NCBI GenBank assembly: GCA_008933995.1
Contig: WARS01000029.1
Coordinates: forward strand, 10,115,107-10,179,106
Reading direction: 5' to 3'
DNA length: 64,000 nt
DNA from: Datnioides undecimradiatus
Lineage: Eukaryota; Chordata; Actinopteri; Lobotiformes; Datnioididae
The position numbers were made by a program, and so were the translations under genes. Below the pieces are notes generated by a model. It was not told where the DNA came from, ran no database searches, and saw only the letters and a list, made by a program, of their open reading frames with translations. Below, piece after piece: positions 1 to 13,500 of the stretch. The first letter of the stretch is position 1; each line of letters begins with the position of its first letter.

Positions 1-209
1 TGCGATTTTAAAGCACAAAGAAATGTGGATTGGCAGTCAGTTGCTACTTGTTACAATGAAAGTAGCTTAGCGTTATTAAGTAATAATAAATCTTCAGCTG
101 TGCCCTCTCATATAAGCCATAGCTAATGTATCATAGACATAGTACCTTTGTTATTGTACACTCGTGTGTATGAAAACGTAATTACGTGCAACTCTTTATG
201 ATCCCACAG
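1..209 (+). other. srek1ip1: 3' part of srek1ip1 intron 1
   Basis: The acceptor AG at 208-209 precedes the first visible exon in the correct phase. No in-frame ATG upstream joins to it with a plausible short N-terminus, so I read this stretch as intron and place the first coding exon and promoter left of the window. Confidence 0.75.
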
Positions 210-1538
<1,329 letters not shown>

Positions 1539-2410
1539 AACACCTGCACTGTGCAGTGTCTGGAGGACACAGTTTATTCTCCAGCCCTTGAAAAGTGTGT
1601 TTTGCAAACATTTTGTAAATAAGACACCTCTTCTTGTCCTATACAAGCGTTCATTACTGTCCATTAGTGAGGACTTAAATGATTCAGCATTAAACAAATG
1701 CTGTAAAGTACAGCGCACATTGAGTTTTATACCATCATGCAAGTGAAACAATCCTTTGTGGTTCTCTGAAGCATTTTGTAGAACGTGCTCAAGGTGGAAC
1801 ATATTTTGATTTTATTGTTTCTGTGTCCCTCCAGACCCACTGTCATTTCACACATGACTGGGATCTTGTGTGTCATATGACTCAGTCTTTTGTCATACAT
1901 TATATTGAACAGTTCAGGGGAACAATGCTTGAATACATGTACTGTGATTGGTTCTTTTAATAAGTTAAGACCTTTTGTTTTCATTCCTTTTACACACATT
2001 TGTTGTTCTGAAGGTTCACTTTGTAATTGTACCACAAAAAAGTCAAAAGTCAATGCTATGCTAACGTGTGGGAATAATGAGTAGTGCCAGATGTTTTGGC
2101 CAGTATTAATGATTAGCCTACTGCTGTCAGTACCGACAAATCAGTAGACAAATATACAGTTTTGGTATATCATTTAGTCTATGATTGCTTTTAATGTTCA
2201 TTTTGTCATTTAATCATCCACAACTCGTTGAAAATGATCTGGACATAAGAGTTCATTGTAAAACAATTATGTGTGTACATCTGTAACTGAGTCTCTTTAT
2301 ACAGCTGTGCTTGTTTCCTCTGCATTTTACCATTGCTTCAGTCTGTTTCTCCTGGTCCTTCCCATTAAATGTTCTTATACTGTAATAAAATATATATTTG
2401 TATTAAACTG
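1539..2410 (+). other. srek1ip1: srek1ip1 3' untranslated region
   Basis: About 870 bases follow the stop codon without further coding signal and end near an AATAAA at 2384-2389. An ATTAAA at 1689-1694 could give a shorter transcript, and another ATTAAA lies at 2364-2369. TGTAAATA at 1614-1621 fits the Pumilio response element UGUANAUA. The 3' end position is inferred from the hexamer; cleavage is expected 10-30 bases after it. Confidence 0.65.
2384..2389 (+). terminator. srek1ip1: Polyadenylation signal AATAAA of srek1ip1
   Basis: A canonical hexamer in a T/A-rich context on the coding strand, followed by the GT-containing stretch AAGGTGTAACGTGG from about 2428, which could serve as the downstream element. 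It is the last hexamer before the sequence loses any link to the gene. Confidence 0.65.
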
Positions 2411-4750
2411 TCACAGTGAATTAATACAAGGTGTAACGTGGCAGGAAAGTTACCATTATGCCAGATAGACCTGCACATTTTAATGCTAGAGAGGGAGTTC
2501 CAATTGCCTGTAGAGGGCAGCAACATACCTTACATGTGCTAAAACCTGGCTGAAACATGATAAACTGAGTGATAGATTGCAAAGGATTGCTTGGCTGAAG
2601 AACATGTATATCACTTATATCAGAAAACATTTAACCTGTGCAGATCATGTGTGCATCAATGCTCAGTGTAAAATCAAAAGTGGTGTGTTTGTATGTTACG
2701 AAAATATTTCAGCATGTTGGTCAAAGATGATGAAGTTACAACATGATTTAATTCGTCATCCATAGCACCCGCCACACAATTTGTAGAATATCGTTAATTC
2801 TCGTTAATTCTCAACATTTCTGCTTATATACAGTCTTTAGTACTCAGGATGTTTGAGGTAGCTTGACAGATGCGGTCTTGTGTACAAATCAGTCTATACA
2901 AAGAGCTCCTGCAGTATCTGTGCAGATCAAGTTTGTGTTCTGGGCACTGGACATAGATTTGAGTAGGCTTCTTGCAGATCTGCTGTAAAATGGTCAAACA
3001 GCAGCACTGGAGAAAGAACCGCCAAAGATATTCATAAAATAAAATGTAATTGTTGTGCATCAGGTACTTGTGTTTGATTGAAGGATTTCTCCTTTAAGAA
3101 AATAGAAAAATATTAGATTGAGATAATAGCAAGTCCGTGAGTTTGCTTGTCATATGACAACTAAAAGAAAATACAGAGACAACAACATACTATATATTGT
3201 ATGTCTAGACTTACTGTGTTTACTCCACCTAGTGGTCATAGTGTCCAGTGCATTCAAGTAGCTGCTTTCATCTTTACTGATAACGTGCAATGGAGACACA
3301 CACGCACACACAGACATATAGGAGTGTTACACAACCTCCTGACATGTCTTTGATTTGCCAAATAATCATGAATTGACAGACGTTGCTGAGTAACAACACT
3401 CTTTGGCTCCATGCCTCAATGGCACCCCTGTCAAACATCAATCTCACTTGCTGCAGCAAATGGTTGATAAACACGAGTAGCCACGTATATCACGTCCTCA
3501 CAGAGAGATCCCATCCACGCACACACAGGAGCACATAAATATATGAGAAAGAGAGGCAGTAACATGGAAGACACATGCATATAGCCATATTCAAATAAAC
3601 ACACGTACATTAACCTTTAGAATCAAAACAACATGCACACATGAAAACTTTTATGTTGCAACCAGAGGGGAAGAAACACCACCTCAGGGAGCACCTCAGG
3701 GTGAAACAGGGTGGCCAAGAGGAACTTCACTTTGTGTGAATGTTGCTTCTTTTCCACTACGTACTTGCTGTTAGTATCATTGGCCACTAAGACATGAAAA
3801 TGCACAAAGTGTCATAGAGTCATAAACTGAGGATCTTTTCAAAGCCCCTGTGTTTTGTTCGACCTGGGCTGTGTGACAGATGTTTATAATAGCACCATTA
3901 ATTTCACTTTGCCCTGGGGAAGGGGATATCTTTTGAAACATCTGCGACATCCTGACAGCCTACGTGCATGGCTGCTGATCAGAGCCAGGCATTATGATGA
4001 GACATATCCCGTGAGATCCAGAGGACAGATTCATCAAATATGTCAAAAAAACCCCCCCCAAAAACAAAGAAAACAATCAGCCTCTGCTGACAGCTAGAGG
4101 AGACAACCAAGAAGTCAGTGAAATTTCTTTGTGAAGCTAGTAAATCCACCTACCAGCACCTCTAAAGCTCAGTGAAAAGAAATAATCCAAAATTATATTT
4201 CACAGATATATAAATAAAGGTGTTTTTTCTCTTTTGTGTCTTGCTTTTGTGTATGAGCATTCAGAAAAAGCAGCACTATTATGTCCCTCAGTTCAATATG
4301 TTGATATTGTGTGTAATTAATAGACTTGTTTAAGGCTTTAGTGAAGTGTTGACAAAAGAAACTTGGAGAGTGGGAAACTTCATAATTACCCAGATGTTAA
4401 GAGGACAACTCGATACAGAGGAGCAAATGAAGTAGAAGGCGTGCCGCCATGCGCAGCCACACTGAGCAAACCATATGCTGTTTGTATAAGACAACAACGA
4501 GGTTTCCTGTTTTCATCAGCTCATTGACTTTTATTGAGCCTGTTGGGCTGTAGGGAAGCAGACAGCAAATGGGACTCCACTGAGCCATTTAAATGAAAAT
4601 GAGATGGTCAATGTCATCTTATCGAGAGTTTAGCTGCACAAGAAGAGCGATTCAGCCTCCACGTAAACATCTTTGAGGCATTGATCTCAAACTTAGGAGA
4701 AATCGTTTTGTCAAAATGGCTGACCAGAATGGCTGCACCAAGAGGGTAAA
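2411..4750. other. Intergenic, no gene seen
   Basis: AT-rich DNA downstream of srek1ip1. It contains a CTCF-like site at 2507-2520, a doubled CGTTAATTCT unit near 2792-2812, and a weak CA-rich patch at 3296-3312. Open frames of 60-80 codons on both strands lack any recognisable protein character. Confidence 0.6.
2507..2520 (+). promoter_or_regulatory. Candidate CTCF site just past srek1ip1
   Basis: CCTGTAGAGGGCAG matches 13 of 14 positions of the vertebrate CTCF core CCASYAGRKGGCRS; the third base is T instead of A. It lies about 120 bp after the polyadenylation signal, at the change from gene to gene-free DNA. Motif matches of this quality are enriched for real sites but do not prove binding. 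Confidence 0.45.
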
Positions 4751-5017
4751 TGATCCCTCATTAACATAAGGTGTGTTTTTCCAATTTGTTTATATAACTT
4801 TAGTAGCTCAGTTTCAGGCTTGTGTGGGCGGCCTGGTAGCCTCAGAACTGATGTCTGTTTTTAACCTTTCTTGGGGATTTGAGCACACAAGCTCGTTTTT
4901 TTCCAGCAACGCCCTGTTTCACATTCACAGAGTTACACTCATCCAACCTGGGAGCGGCCCAGTGCAACCACAGTCTCCTTCTGAAGCCAGTGCACAGCTC
5001 CACTGGAGATATGGTTA

Positions 5018-5170
5018 AATGCTTGGCTCAAAGGCACCTCAGTGGTGTAGCTGTCAAAAGAGGACAGAGCTCAGCTCACTCTGTTTCATCACTCAGCCTA
5101 AGAATTCAAACCTGCAACCTTTTAGTCCTGAACCTCCTTCTCTTAACCTTAAGACCATCACCACTACACA
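5018..5170 (-). repeat. tRNA-like SINE relic, antisense
   Basis: On the + strand it begins GCTTGGCTCAAAGGCACCTC (5021-5040) and contains GAATTCAAACCTGCAACC near 5102, the reverse complement of a decayed RNA polymerase III B-box (GGTTTGAATTC). I recognise the order 'GCTCAAGGGCACCTCAGT ... GATTCGAACCAGCAACCTT' as a very common tRNA-like repeat of percomorph fish. Related pieces are at 33950-34095 (+) and 48042-48066. Confidence 0.65.
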
Positions 5171-5199
5171 GCAAAGCATAACATCTTCCCAGAAATAAA

Positions 5200-5950
5200 A
5201 TGAAAATCCCTTATGCTGCACTTTGGTGGGAACAACCCAAGCTGAGAGATGGCGCCGGTTTTGCGTCTGTAACCACTGTTGAAATATTATTTCAGAGGCA
5301 AGACGTCCCTGCATCTTGGAGCACGGTGTGCACAGCACTTGAAAAACGCATTAGGGCCAAGGGGCAAGTTGGAGGCTATACATTTGCTACCAATTTAGTT
5401 CCTGCATCTTAGATTTCGTTCCTCTCTTCCTCTCCTGGCTCCGAAACCAGGCCTAATGTAGTAAATGACCTCTAGGATAAATAGACAGCAGGCTACATGA
5501 CCCCAGCCATCAGAAACGGAGGCTGTAATAAATACTACATAACTTTACAGGAAGCGTGTTCGACATTCTCCCAAAACCTGCAGGGAAAGAAAACGAGGGG
5601 GCGAACGGGGTGAGTCTCTGTTCACCGCTCTCTCTTTGGTCAAAACCTTTTTTCCTGAGGTCTGTTATTACCGACCTAGTTCCTGGGTTCCCATTCAGAG
5701 TGGAGCTTGTTCATATAAACCTTGAGGTTTTGAGGCATCGCTGGACTGACTGGGTGGCTTTCACCAGGGAATTAGCACAGGGTCGCATTGGATCGCGATC
5801 AGTAGGCCCTCTACGGCTAACCTGTGTTGGACCGGGGCTGCTTGTTGAGGTGGTGGTGGTGAGGACAAGTTTCCTGGCTCTGAAATATGGGTCAGCCAGA
5901 ACCCAGGATGTGTAGGCCTTGATCCTGTAAATCATGGATCCTCCTGATGC
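5200..5950. other. GC- and CpG-rich patch with overlapping open frames
   Basis: From about 5550 to 5850 I count roughly 13 CpG dinucleotides, against zero to two per 60 bases in most of the window. Open frames run on both strands (5556-5915 plus, 119 codons; 5711-5962 minus, 83 codons), as expected for GC-rich DNA with few stops. Neither product resembles a family I know. A decayed transposon insert, a CpG island or the remains of a retrocopy are all possible. Confidence 0.4.
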
Positions 5951-7048
5951 TTTTCTACTCATGGTATAATTTCTAAATCATTTTATTTAACCACAGTTTT
6001 CCAGATTAGTCTTGATGAGATTGGGAATGTTCTGCACTGTTAGACCCAGCTTCTTTTCCTACAGCTGAAGGATATAGTGTAATGTAGCTTCAGCCACATG
6101 CTGTGGCATATGAAGACAGATGTAAAGAGAGAGAGACAGAGCAGGTTGAGGTCAGAGAGGACTCAAGACCAGAAAAGCTGTATCTATAGTAAACATTCCA
6201 GATGTAAAATGATTTGTAGATCTTAATAAAACAGAGAGGTAATGTAGGTAATTTGGATATCTATGATGCTTTAAAAATCTGCTTAGGGTATAAAAGCAAA
6301 AGAGATTGTATTTATTCTGATTTGCTTATTAAGTGGCTTGACATAATTATAAATTTCCTTGATCACTTTTTTAGCACGACAAAAAAAAGAATGGCTGGCA
6401 TCCTTTTTACTGAATTCGCCGCAGAAAGATCTCTCTCAGTGATCGTAACTGCAAACAGATTAAAACGTGGCCTATCATAGCTAAATCAGTTGTTAGTAAG
6501 TGCAATATATTTCACATAACTTTTTGTTAATTACTCACATGACTAAAATGTAACACGAATGAGGCACAAATGATACAAGTAAACATCCCAACAAATGAAA
6601 CTCCTTCAGATGGATTTTAGCTGAATCCAACACTATACCAGCCGTCTGTTATGGTATACAAAGTATTGATCCTATTGCAATTTGTAACTTTATTATATAT
6701 TCTAGCTTTTTTTTTACTTAACCCTCTATATGAAAGCTTTCTAATCTAAATCCCAGTCCACTTGCACATGTTGTGCAGGTGCAACACACCCATCTGAAGT
6801 AGCTGCCTCTGCTGCTCTCCTCTCCTTGCCGCTGGCTACCTGTGTCAGAGATTTTTCATTCCTCTGCATTTCTGTTCAATATTTATTCTTTTAAATTTTA
6901 TTTTATTTTTCCTTTCAAGGGAGCTTTCAGAGAAAACAAACTGTAAAAAGATCGAGTCAGGTCATAGTCAGCATCTCAGTACTGAGAAGATGCCACTCAT
7001 CTTACTCTTGAAACAAATGCAAAGTGTAATTTGCATGAAGTCTGCTGG

Positions 7049-7080
<32 letters not shown>

Positions 7081-8550
7081 TTATGACATCTCTTTTTTTG
7101 TTTTTCTTACTTCTCTTCTGACCATCCGTCCCACTGAGGTCCAGAAGGTGGCAGGAGTGGCACTGCTGACAACGCACCAGTGAAAAATAAATTACAATTC
7201 ACCCAACAGCTTCAGCACCACACAGCCATTCCTCTCTGCTCCTTGAATGACGATAGACGTTTTACATGTCCCCAACATCAGACACATGTGGCTTTTTCAA
7301 AGACCAACGACATGGTGTCATCTCTGTGCCGGGGACATCTGCTCACTCTTACTCTGGTTTTAGTGTTCTTTCCACTCCACATTTATATGGAAAGTGTCAT
7401 GTGCCTTTGTTCTGTTCTGTGGGGGGTTTCTGTCCCTTTGTTTGAAAGAGACATCAAACAGGGCCAGAGGGGCACATGATGGCTTGAACATGATTGAGAT
7501 GGTTATTTTTATTTTCTTTGACATTGTCACTTGCCTTGGCTCTCATTCTTCTTGTTTTCTTTTGGTGGAGAACTTCATCATAAGACAGAAAAAAAGAAAA
7601 CTGGCACAGATGTCATCACTTTCTTTTGGACAGATGTTGCCAATGCTTTCAGAGTCTGTTGATTACTACAAGTGCTGTTGAATGTGTTTGGCTTTACCTA
7701 TTTATTGATTTGTTTGTTTGTTTATTTATAAAGAATACATCACTTTTAGGACATCCAACATATGCTCTCATCACATCATGGCCTATTTACATATTTTGAA
7801 AAATGAACAGAGTTGGCTGCATTCTTAGCCAGTTCTATCACGTTCTGGTCACTGGTCAGATGGACCAAATGAAGGGCTCAGTGCCTTGATCATCAACATC
7901 TTAACTGTGTTTTTTAAATTTTGCCGAACACTGTCATTTTCCACCAGCAATTTCTCAACTGGTACTGGCATACAAACCATAAACCTTCTTGTCACACTGT
8001 TTCTTCTCTGTAGCAGTTCTTTTAAAGCAGATGGAGATTAAGTGCCTAGAGATTCTAAACAAACAGCCTTTCCTCCTGTTTATCAGGGCTACTGCTGCAC
8101 CTGCATATCATTTGAAAATGTCAGTAACTCTGAACTATTTCATGATGATATTTTCTGTCTTGATGGAAGAAGAAAGACATTCTGAGAGAGAAATATTGAA
8201 ATATTTTGTTCACAAATGATGTCTTCTTGCAGCCTCGCATCTTCTACTCTCACCAATACAAAATCATGCCATTACTGTTGCTCAAAAGCAATTTTAATAA
8301 ATGGAGGAACATATAAGCTGACCATTTACCTCAAGGTGGAGGGCTTAGCGATATCTACACCATGTTGAGAAGCATTTTATGGTCTGCTTTCTCTGCTCTT
8401 TCATGACTGTACCAAATTGTTTCTTCTCAAGTGCGGTATCTGGCCCATAAACTACCAAAAGTTCCCAAGGCAAAATGAGCAGACGTCTGTAATTGTCTAG
8501 GTGGTCGGGTGTGTGTTTGTTAGATTGGAAAAGAGAAAAAGAGAAGATGG
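5951..8550. other. Intergenic, no gene seen
   Basis: AT-rich sequence with one (AC)n tract at 7051-7079. An oligo-T/A-rich stretch lies around 6700 and 6900. No splice-site pair enclosing recognisable coding sequence was found. Confidence 0.55.
7051..7079. repeat. (AC)n microsatellite
   Basis: Twenty-nine bases of uninterrupted AC repeats. The minus-strand frame across it reads as alternating Cys-Val, which is an artefact of the repeat. Confidence 0.95.
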
Positions 8551-8554
8551 CAAA

Positions 8555-8581
8555 GGAGGGGAGGAGGAGGAGGAGGAGGAG
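8555..8581. repeat. (AGG)n purine tract
   Basis: AGG/GGA triplets repeated about eight times, at the end of a longer A/G-rich run that starts near 8530. Confidence 0.85.
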
Positions 8582-8601
8582 AGCCTGTGTGGGTGTGTTT
8601 C

Positions 8602-8736
8602 AGCGGCCTAACGTTTAACATTTTATTCAAAGGATCAATTATTCATTCAGGCCTGTGACGAGCTTAGCTTTCAATTCTGCACATCAAGGCAACTTAAATT
8701 TCTGGTAATTAATAGGCAAATTCTGGGCTAATCACC
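8602..8736. promoter_or_regulatory. Candidate conserved non-coding element
   Basis: A non-repetitive stretch with clustered homeodomain-like cores: ATCAATTATT near 8635, GGTAATTAATAGG near 8704 and GGCTAATC near 8727, between two low-complexity tracts. The call rests on motif texture alone; there is no coding potential. Confidence 0.3.
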
Positions 8737-9589
8737 TTTTTTTTTTCTTTGCAGTATCACAGAGAGCAGCACTGTTGGAACATCCCAGTTCACACACAGA
8801 AGCTGATTTACCCTTAACTTCTCTCAACAATGGCACTGTTGGAAAGAGCATAACTCTAATATTATTTGAACCCAGAAGTGTCTCGCAACCTAAGTCGCTG
8901 TCTTTATGTGGGTTAATAAAAAATAAGGACATGCAGAACCAGGCTGAATGAATTTTGTGTTCAGACTTACAGTTCTGGACTTGCAGTTTCCAGGTGTAGA
9001 TGCTGTTCGTTATGCTTTGTATTTTTCGACATTTTAAATCTGCAGAATGTGACCATTGGTGCAAAAACAAGGACATCAGTAATACTCCTGATACGGGGAC
9101 AAAATATACAAGGGCAGAGAGAATACGATAAAATATAGGTAAAATATACAACTGCTACTGCTGCTGCTACTACTACGTATGTGTATGACTGTGGGTGTAA
9201 GATGTAGGATACCACCTGCATGCTAGAAAAAGCAGTTCACAATACTGAAACTAATATATAAAAGTCTTAACCACTTTTAACGTTGTTTCACAGTAACAAG
9301 TGGAATTGTTTTCATTCACCAGAACATAGTGTGACTCAGTGAAGCAGTCATCCTGAAAGTTTGGATTAAATAAATACCGCATTTTCCAACAAGTCCTCCA
9401 AATGACAACCTGCAATGTTTGTAACTGCCCTTCAGAACAACACACAGACGTTTTCTGATCTTACGCGCGTATCAGCAGGACAATATCTTTGTTTGTGCTT
9501 CACAAAACTGTTACAAAATCACAGCTGAAAAATGAAACTGTGTTGTGATCTTACACAGCTATACTTAGGGTTTTCGGTTAGATTTAGGC
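8737..9589. other. Intergenic, no gene seen
   Basis: It contains the longest open frame of the window (minus strand, 8732-9151), judged to be chance, and an imperfect CTG/CTA triplet run at 9150-9176. Otherwise unremarkable AT-rich DNA. Confidence 0.5.
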
Positions 9590-9755
9590 ACTAAAATTAG
9601 TTGGGTTTAGGGAAAGTCATGGTTTAGGTTCAAATGACTACTGTGTTAAGCTTAGGGTACTGCCGTCATCACATTTACAATAATAACAACATGGTTAAGG
9701 TCAGGAAACAACCATAGTCATAATGTTGAGTACTAGTAGGAAATGTCGAAGTACT
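9590..9755. repeat. Interspersed teleost repeat, copy 1
   Basis: Shares an ordered series of blocks with 10401-10575 at a constant offset of about 811 bases: 'catggttt.ggttcaaatg', 'actact', 'gtcatca', 'acaataata' and 'ggttaa'. The flank GTTAGATTTAGGCACTAAAA just before it (9579 onward) also fits a repeat I recognise as abundant in percomorph genomes. Non-coding, age-diverged. Confidence 0.7.
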
Positions 9756-10400
9756 GCATCTACTGTGTTTGGCAGTTCTTTGGACTTTGTCAATAAGAGC
9801 TAAAATGTTTGACCGGCTTGTGATCTCCATCAGGGCCATCATTACACATTGTGAAACATTTAAATAGGGTACGTACAAAGCAGAAAAAAAAAAAATCTAG
9901 AAAAAAATCTACTGAAATATATATAAACCATAACCACATACATTTCTGGCTGGGGCACCTGCACGGTCATGTGACTTATGGTAAAGCATTGTGCAGAACT
10001 GCAGTGAAGCAAGGGGAATGCCTAATAAGGGTGACACTATATTCACCCCATAAATTAAAGAGGTGCAACTCGAAGGTGGTGCTTAGGTGGCACACTTTAC
10101 AGTTTGTTTGTTTTTTTAATCTGAAGTATTGTTAAAGGACTGGTGAAAGGTGAAGATATTTAAGAACCAATATAAATACTTGGTATTACCTTAGAAGTAC
10201 TCATTCATGGCCCCTGGAAATAACTTAACCAGAAATACCAAAGGCTTCTCTCTTTTTTAGAATAAGACTGACTTTACCACCTTTTTGGTTTTAATAATTT
10301 CTATGATAATAAAAATGATCCGAATAAAATGTGACGTCTCTTTTCATTGAAATGTCTTTCAACAAGACTGATTACATCTTTCCTCTTAACACCCTACCAA

Positions 10401-10575
10401 AATGACTTGGGTAAATTTTGGTAAAGATCATGGTTTGGGTTCAAATGACTACTTTGTAAAGGTAGGGGACCATCGTCATCATGGTTACAATAATAACCAC
10501 AGGGTTAAAGTCAAGGAACAGTTGTGGTCATTTTAAAAATGAACCCATGCTGACTATCAGTAGAAAACAGGAAGC
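10401..10575. repeat. Interspersed teleost repeat, copy 2
   Basis: Second, less decayed member of the family at 9590-9755, in the same orientation. It starts near AAAATGACTTGGGTAA and carries the core ATCATGGTTTGGGTTCAAAT at 10428-10447. The two copies could be independent insertions or a local duplication. Confidence 0.7.
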
Positions 10576-13500
10576 AAACAGTTGACTACTATGTCAAACA
10601 TTTGGTTAACCCATCCAGAAACTCTACCATCATTCTCTTTGGACAAAAGCCATAATTCCTATGGTCACTAAAGGGTGTTAACACTTGAACGCAAAAATGT
10701 GTTTTTGAGCATTTGCCACGGTGAGCAATGTTGTTGTTTCCTTGGACAGACAGCCTTGTATTTTCATTAAAGCAAAAGATGTGAATCCAGATTATGAGTT
10801 TATTCATTCATTCATTAACTTTGTAGGTAAAAATATGCTCTATTAATATATTAAAAAAATATCTAAACATAATATCTACAGTAGCTATCATGTTTTAAAG
10901 GCTGAACTGCTGCTGTCATACTAAACTCTTAAAGGTTGTTGTTCAAATCCAATTATTAATTCAGATCATTTAGTCATTAAGATACAACTGTTTAACTTTT
11001 AACTAAAACAATTTAGTGTTTTAACTAAAACACTAACATGCATGTACCAGGCTTATTTAGTTAAGAAATGGTAAATTAGCCACTTGGTAATCCAGAATAC
11101 CTCACTGAAAAACCTTGACCTACTCTTTCTTGAGAGCTTTTACATACCTTGAATCTAGGCTTTTGATCATAGAAATAAGACTGAATGCAGTCCAGCACTT
11201 GCAGTCAGTACTTGTGTGAGGTTTCTAATTGCCAGTGAATAGCTCTCACCAACCTGCCTCTTAGGTCAGAGCTAGAGTATTGTCATTTTTCATTCATGAC
11301 TTCAAACGAACCAGTTGTAAAAATTGGTAAGAAGCATAGCCACAGAGACGGTGGTAACCAGAGATGTTTTTACAGTAATTCCCTCTTGGATTTGGGTATA
11401 ACCACGCCTGCAGCGCATGGGAAAGCTAGTTCACAGCCACAGTGAGAAAGGAAAAGGAGAGGGAGAGAGACAGAGATAATAAAGAGAGCTGAAAGAAAAA
11501 AAGAATGAAAGGCTGGAGGAGGCAGAATGAGAGCAAGAGAGTAGATGATAAATGAGAAAGAGATAATACAGTCAATGAAAGTGATTAAGAGATAGTTTGA
11601 TTTACTTCATGAAGCTCTTCTTTCGGAATTAAAATAAAGAAAATTCACATATTATTTACTGCAAAACAAATAAAACTTGAAAACAGATTATTTGATCCCA
11701 CATTGATACAAAAATCCATTATCTGGAAACTAAAACCAGCTTAAATTGCAAATACTTAGATCAACTCCAACTCCACTTGTGTGGAAGCAGCAGTGGCTAG
11801 AAAACATTTTCATTGGGGAGGTTTTTACCATCCACATTCCCAACCACTGCCACAATGTACTCTAGATGGCCAGCTGAGCAAAGCAAAACAGGCTGCTGGC
11901 AGACAAAGGAGACTGTACAAGGACTATCCTAAAGGATAGCACACCAAAGGAGCACCTACAGCTGCATAGTTTCAACCAGGCCACATTGCAGATCCTCAAT
12001 TTTGGACACCAGGGTCTTTATAAGGTTACATAAGAGAAGTGACCCAAGTGTGGTTGGAATATATTGCTGCACAAGGTGAAAAATACCTGCTTCATACATG
12101 CCACAATTTTCAAGTTAATAATACGTCTGATACAGTGCATAATATAGTAAAAAACCTTTTTGGAACTTCTGTAACTGTTAAACAGTTTGACCTGTGACTT
12201 GATCAAATCAGCCACCCTGTCGCCAAATGGGATCCATCCAGTTATATCCCAGCTAGAACTTGGACAGTATTTCTTCTACTGCAGGAGTAATTAGGGGCTT
12301 ACTGGTAATACTTAATGACTATCAGGAAGACATGAACACTTGCTATTTGTTTATGTTATGCTTTTACCGTTTAAAAATATCCACTTCCATTTGCCAAGTG
12401 TCATGTTTTTTTCTTCTTCCTCTGTGGTGATTAAAGGGAAAACCACTGTGAATTGAACCTGAACCAAAAAACCTTCAAATGATTCAGCTCCTGAGTTTTC
12501 CACTTCACCTGTCAGAAAAACACAGAGAGAAGAATAAGAGAAGAACACAAGTAACAGATTATTAGACACACAGTGCAGAAAGGAAAAAAATGCACATACA
12601 TTTATATTTATGTTTATATTACTGGGCATTAATCTTCAGTGACAAATAGCTATCAAACTATTGCACTAACACAGACGTGTGAGGGCTTAGATGTTCAGGT
12701 GCCAATTCAGTGCGGATGTGGAGAGAATGTGGGCGGACTGCTAATGAAAGGTTTCCTTGCACGTAAATGACCCAGTTTGAGGAATGTAGTGTAATTTACC
12801 ATTGATTCAATGACTACAATAGGTGGACATTAAGGATGACACGGTAGGGTCATTGGAGGAAAGTGAAAAAAACCTGAATCCAACCTGCCAGCTGTGTGAG
12901 ATGGATGTGTCTTATGTAATGTTGACTGCACGTCCCATGACCTCAACATGACAAATCAACGTCCTGATTTTGACAGATTGAAGAGAATAAGTTCCATCTT
13001 AAAAAACAAACTGAATAGTTTACTGAATATATGAAAGATTAAGAATCCAAATAATAATAATTAACCAAAACCAGACTGAGAAACATGTAGATCATAAGAT
13101 AAAGGGTGGGGGAGTCATTTCAGTAACTCCTGAAGAATTTATATGTTTAGTCTTTGATGGAGGATGTTGAGTGCCGCTGCTGTGCTGACTAGTGCTGCAG
13201 AGTTGTTTGAAACTTGTGCGTGTGTTACCAGAGTGAAGACTTTCAATATCTTGAACTTTCAGGGATAAGGAGTTCAATTCCCACCAGGGTAGCTCACGCA
13301 CTCTCTGGGTAAATGGACGTGTATTATGTTTAGTATCATCAACAGTATTTCTCTTCTGGATGCTATAATAACTAACTGCCATAAATTAGGAAGGTGGGTG
13401 GGCAGCCATGTATTTATCAGGCCAATCTGATTTTACTATAGTAGCCACATGTTTGCAGTGGGTTGGGGGGGTGAACCGTAGCCAAGGTCATTCATCAGTC

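Noticed and set aside
3225..3238. CCACCTAGTGG as a possible CTCF site
   Set aside because: Only the palindromic CCAC-TAGTGG half fits; too many mismatches to the consensus over 14 positions.
3274..3474. Cys-Val-rich frame, with similar ones at 6968-7177 and 29893-30099
   Set aside because: Translation artefacts of (AC)n/(GT)n microsatellites.
5556..5915. 119-codon plus frame and 83-codon minus frame in the CpG-rich patch
   Set aside because: Both strands are open because stops are rare in GC-rich DNA; neither product looks like a known protein. Kept only as a compositional feature.
8732..9151. 139-codon open frame, minus strand, longest in the window
   Set aside because: No family resemblance, biased toward residues of AT-rich DNA, partly built on a T run (terminal poly-Lys), and of a length expected by chance in 64 kb.
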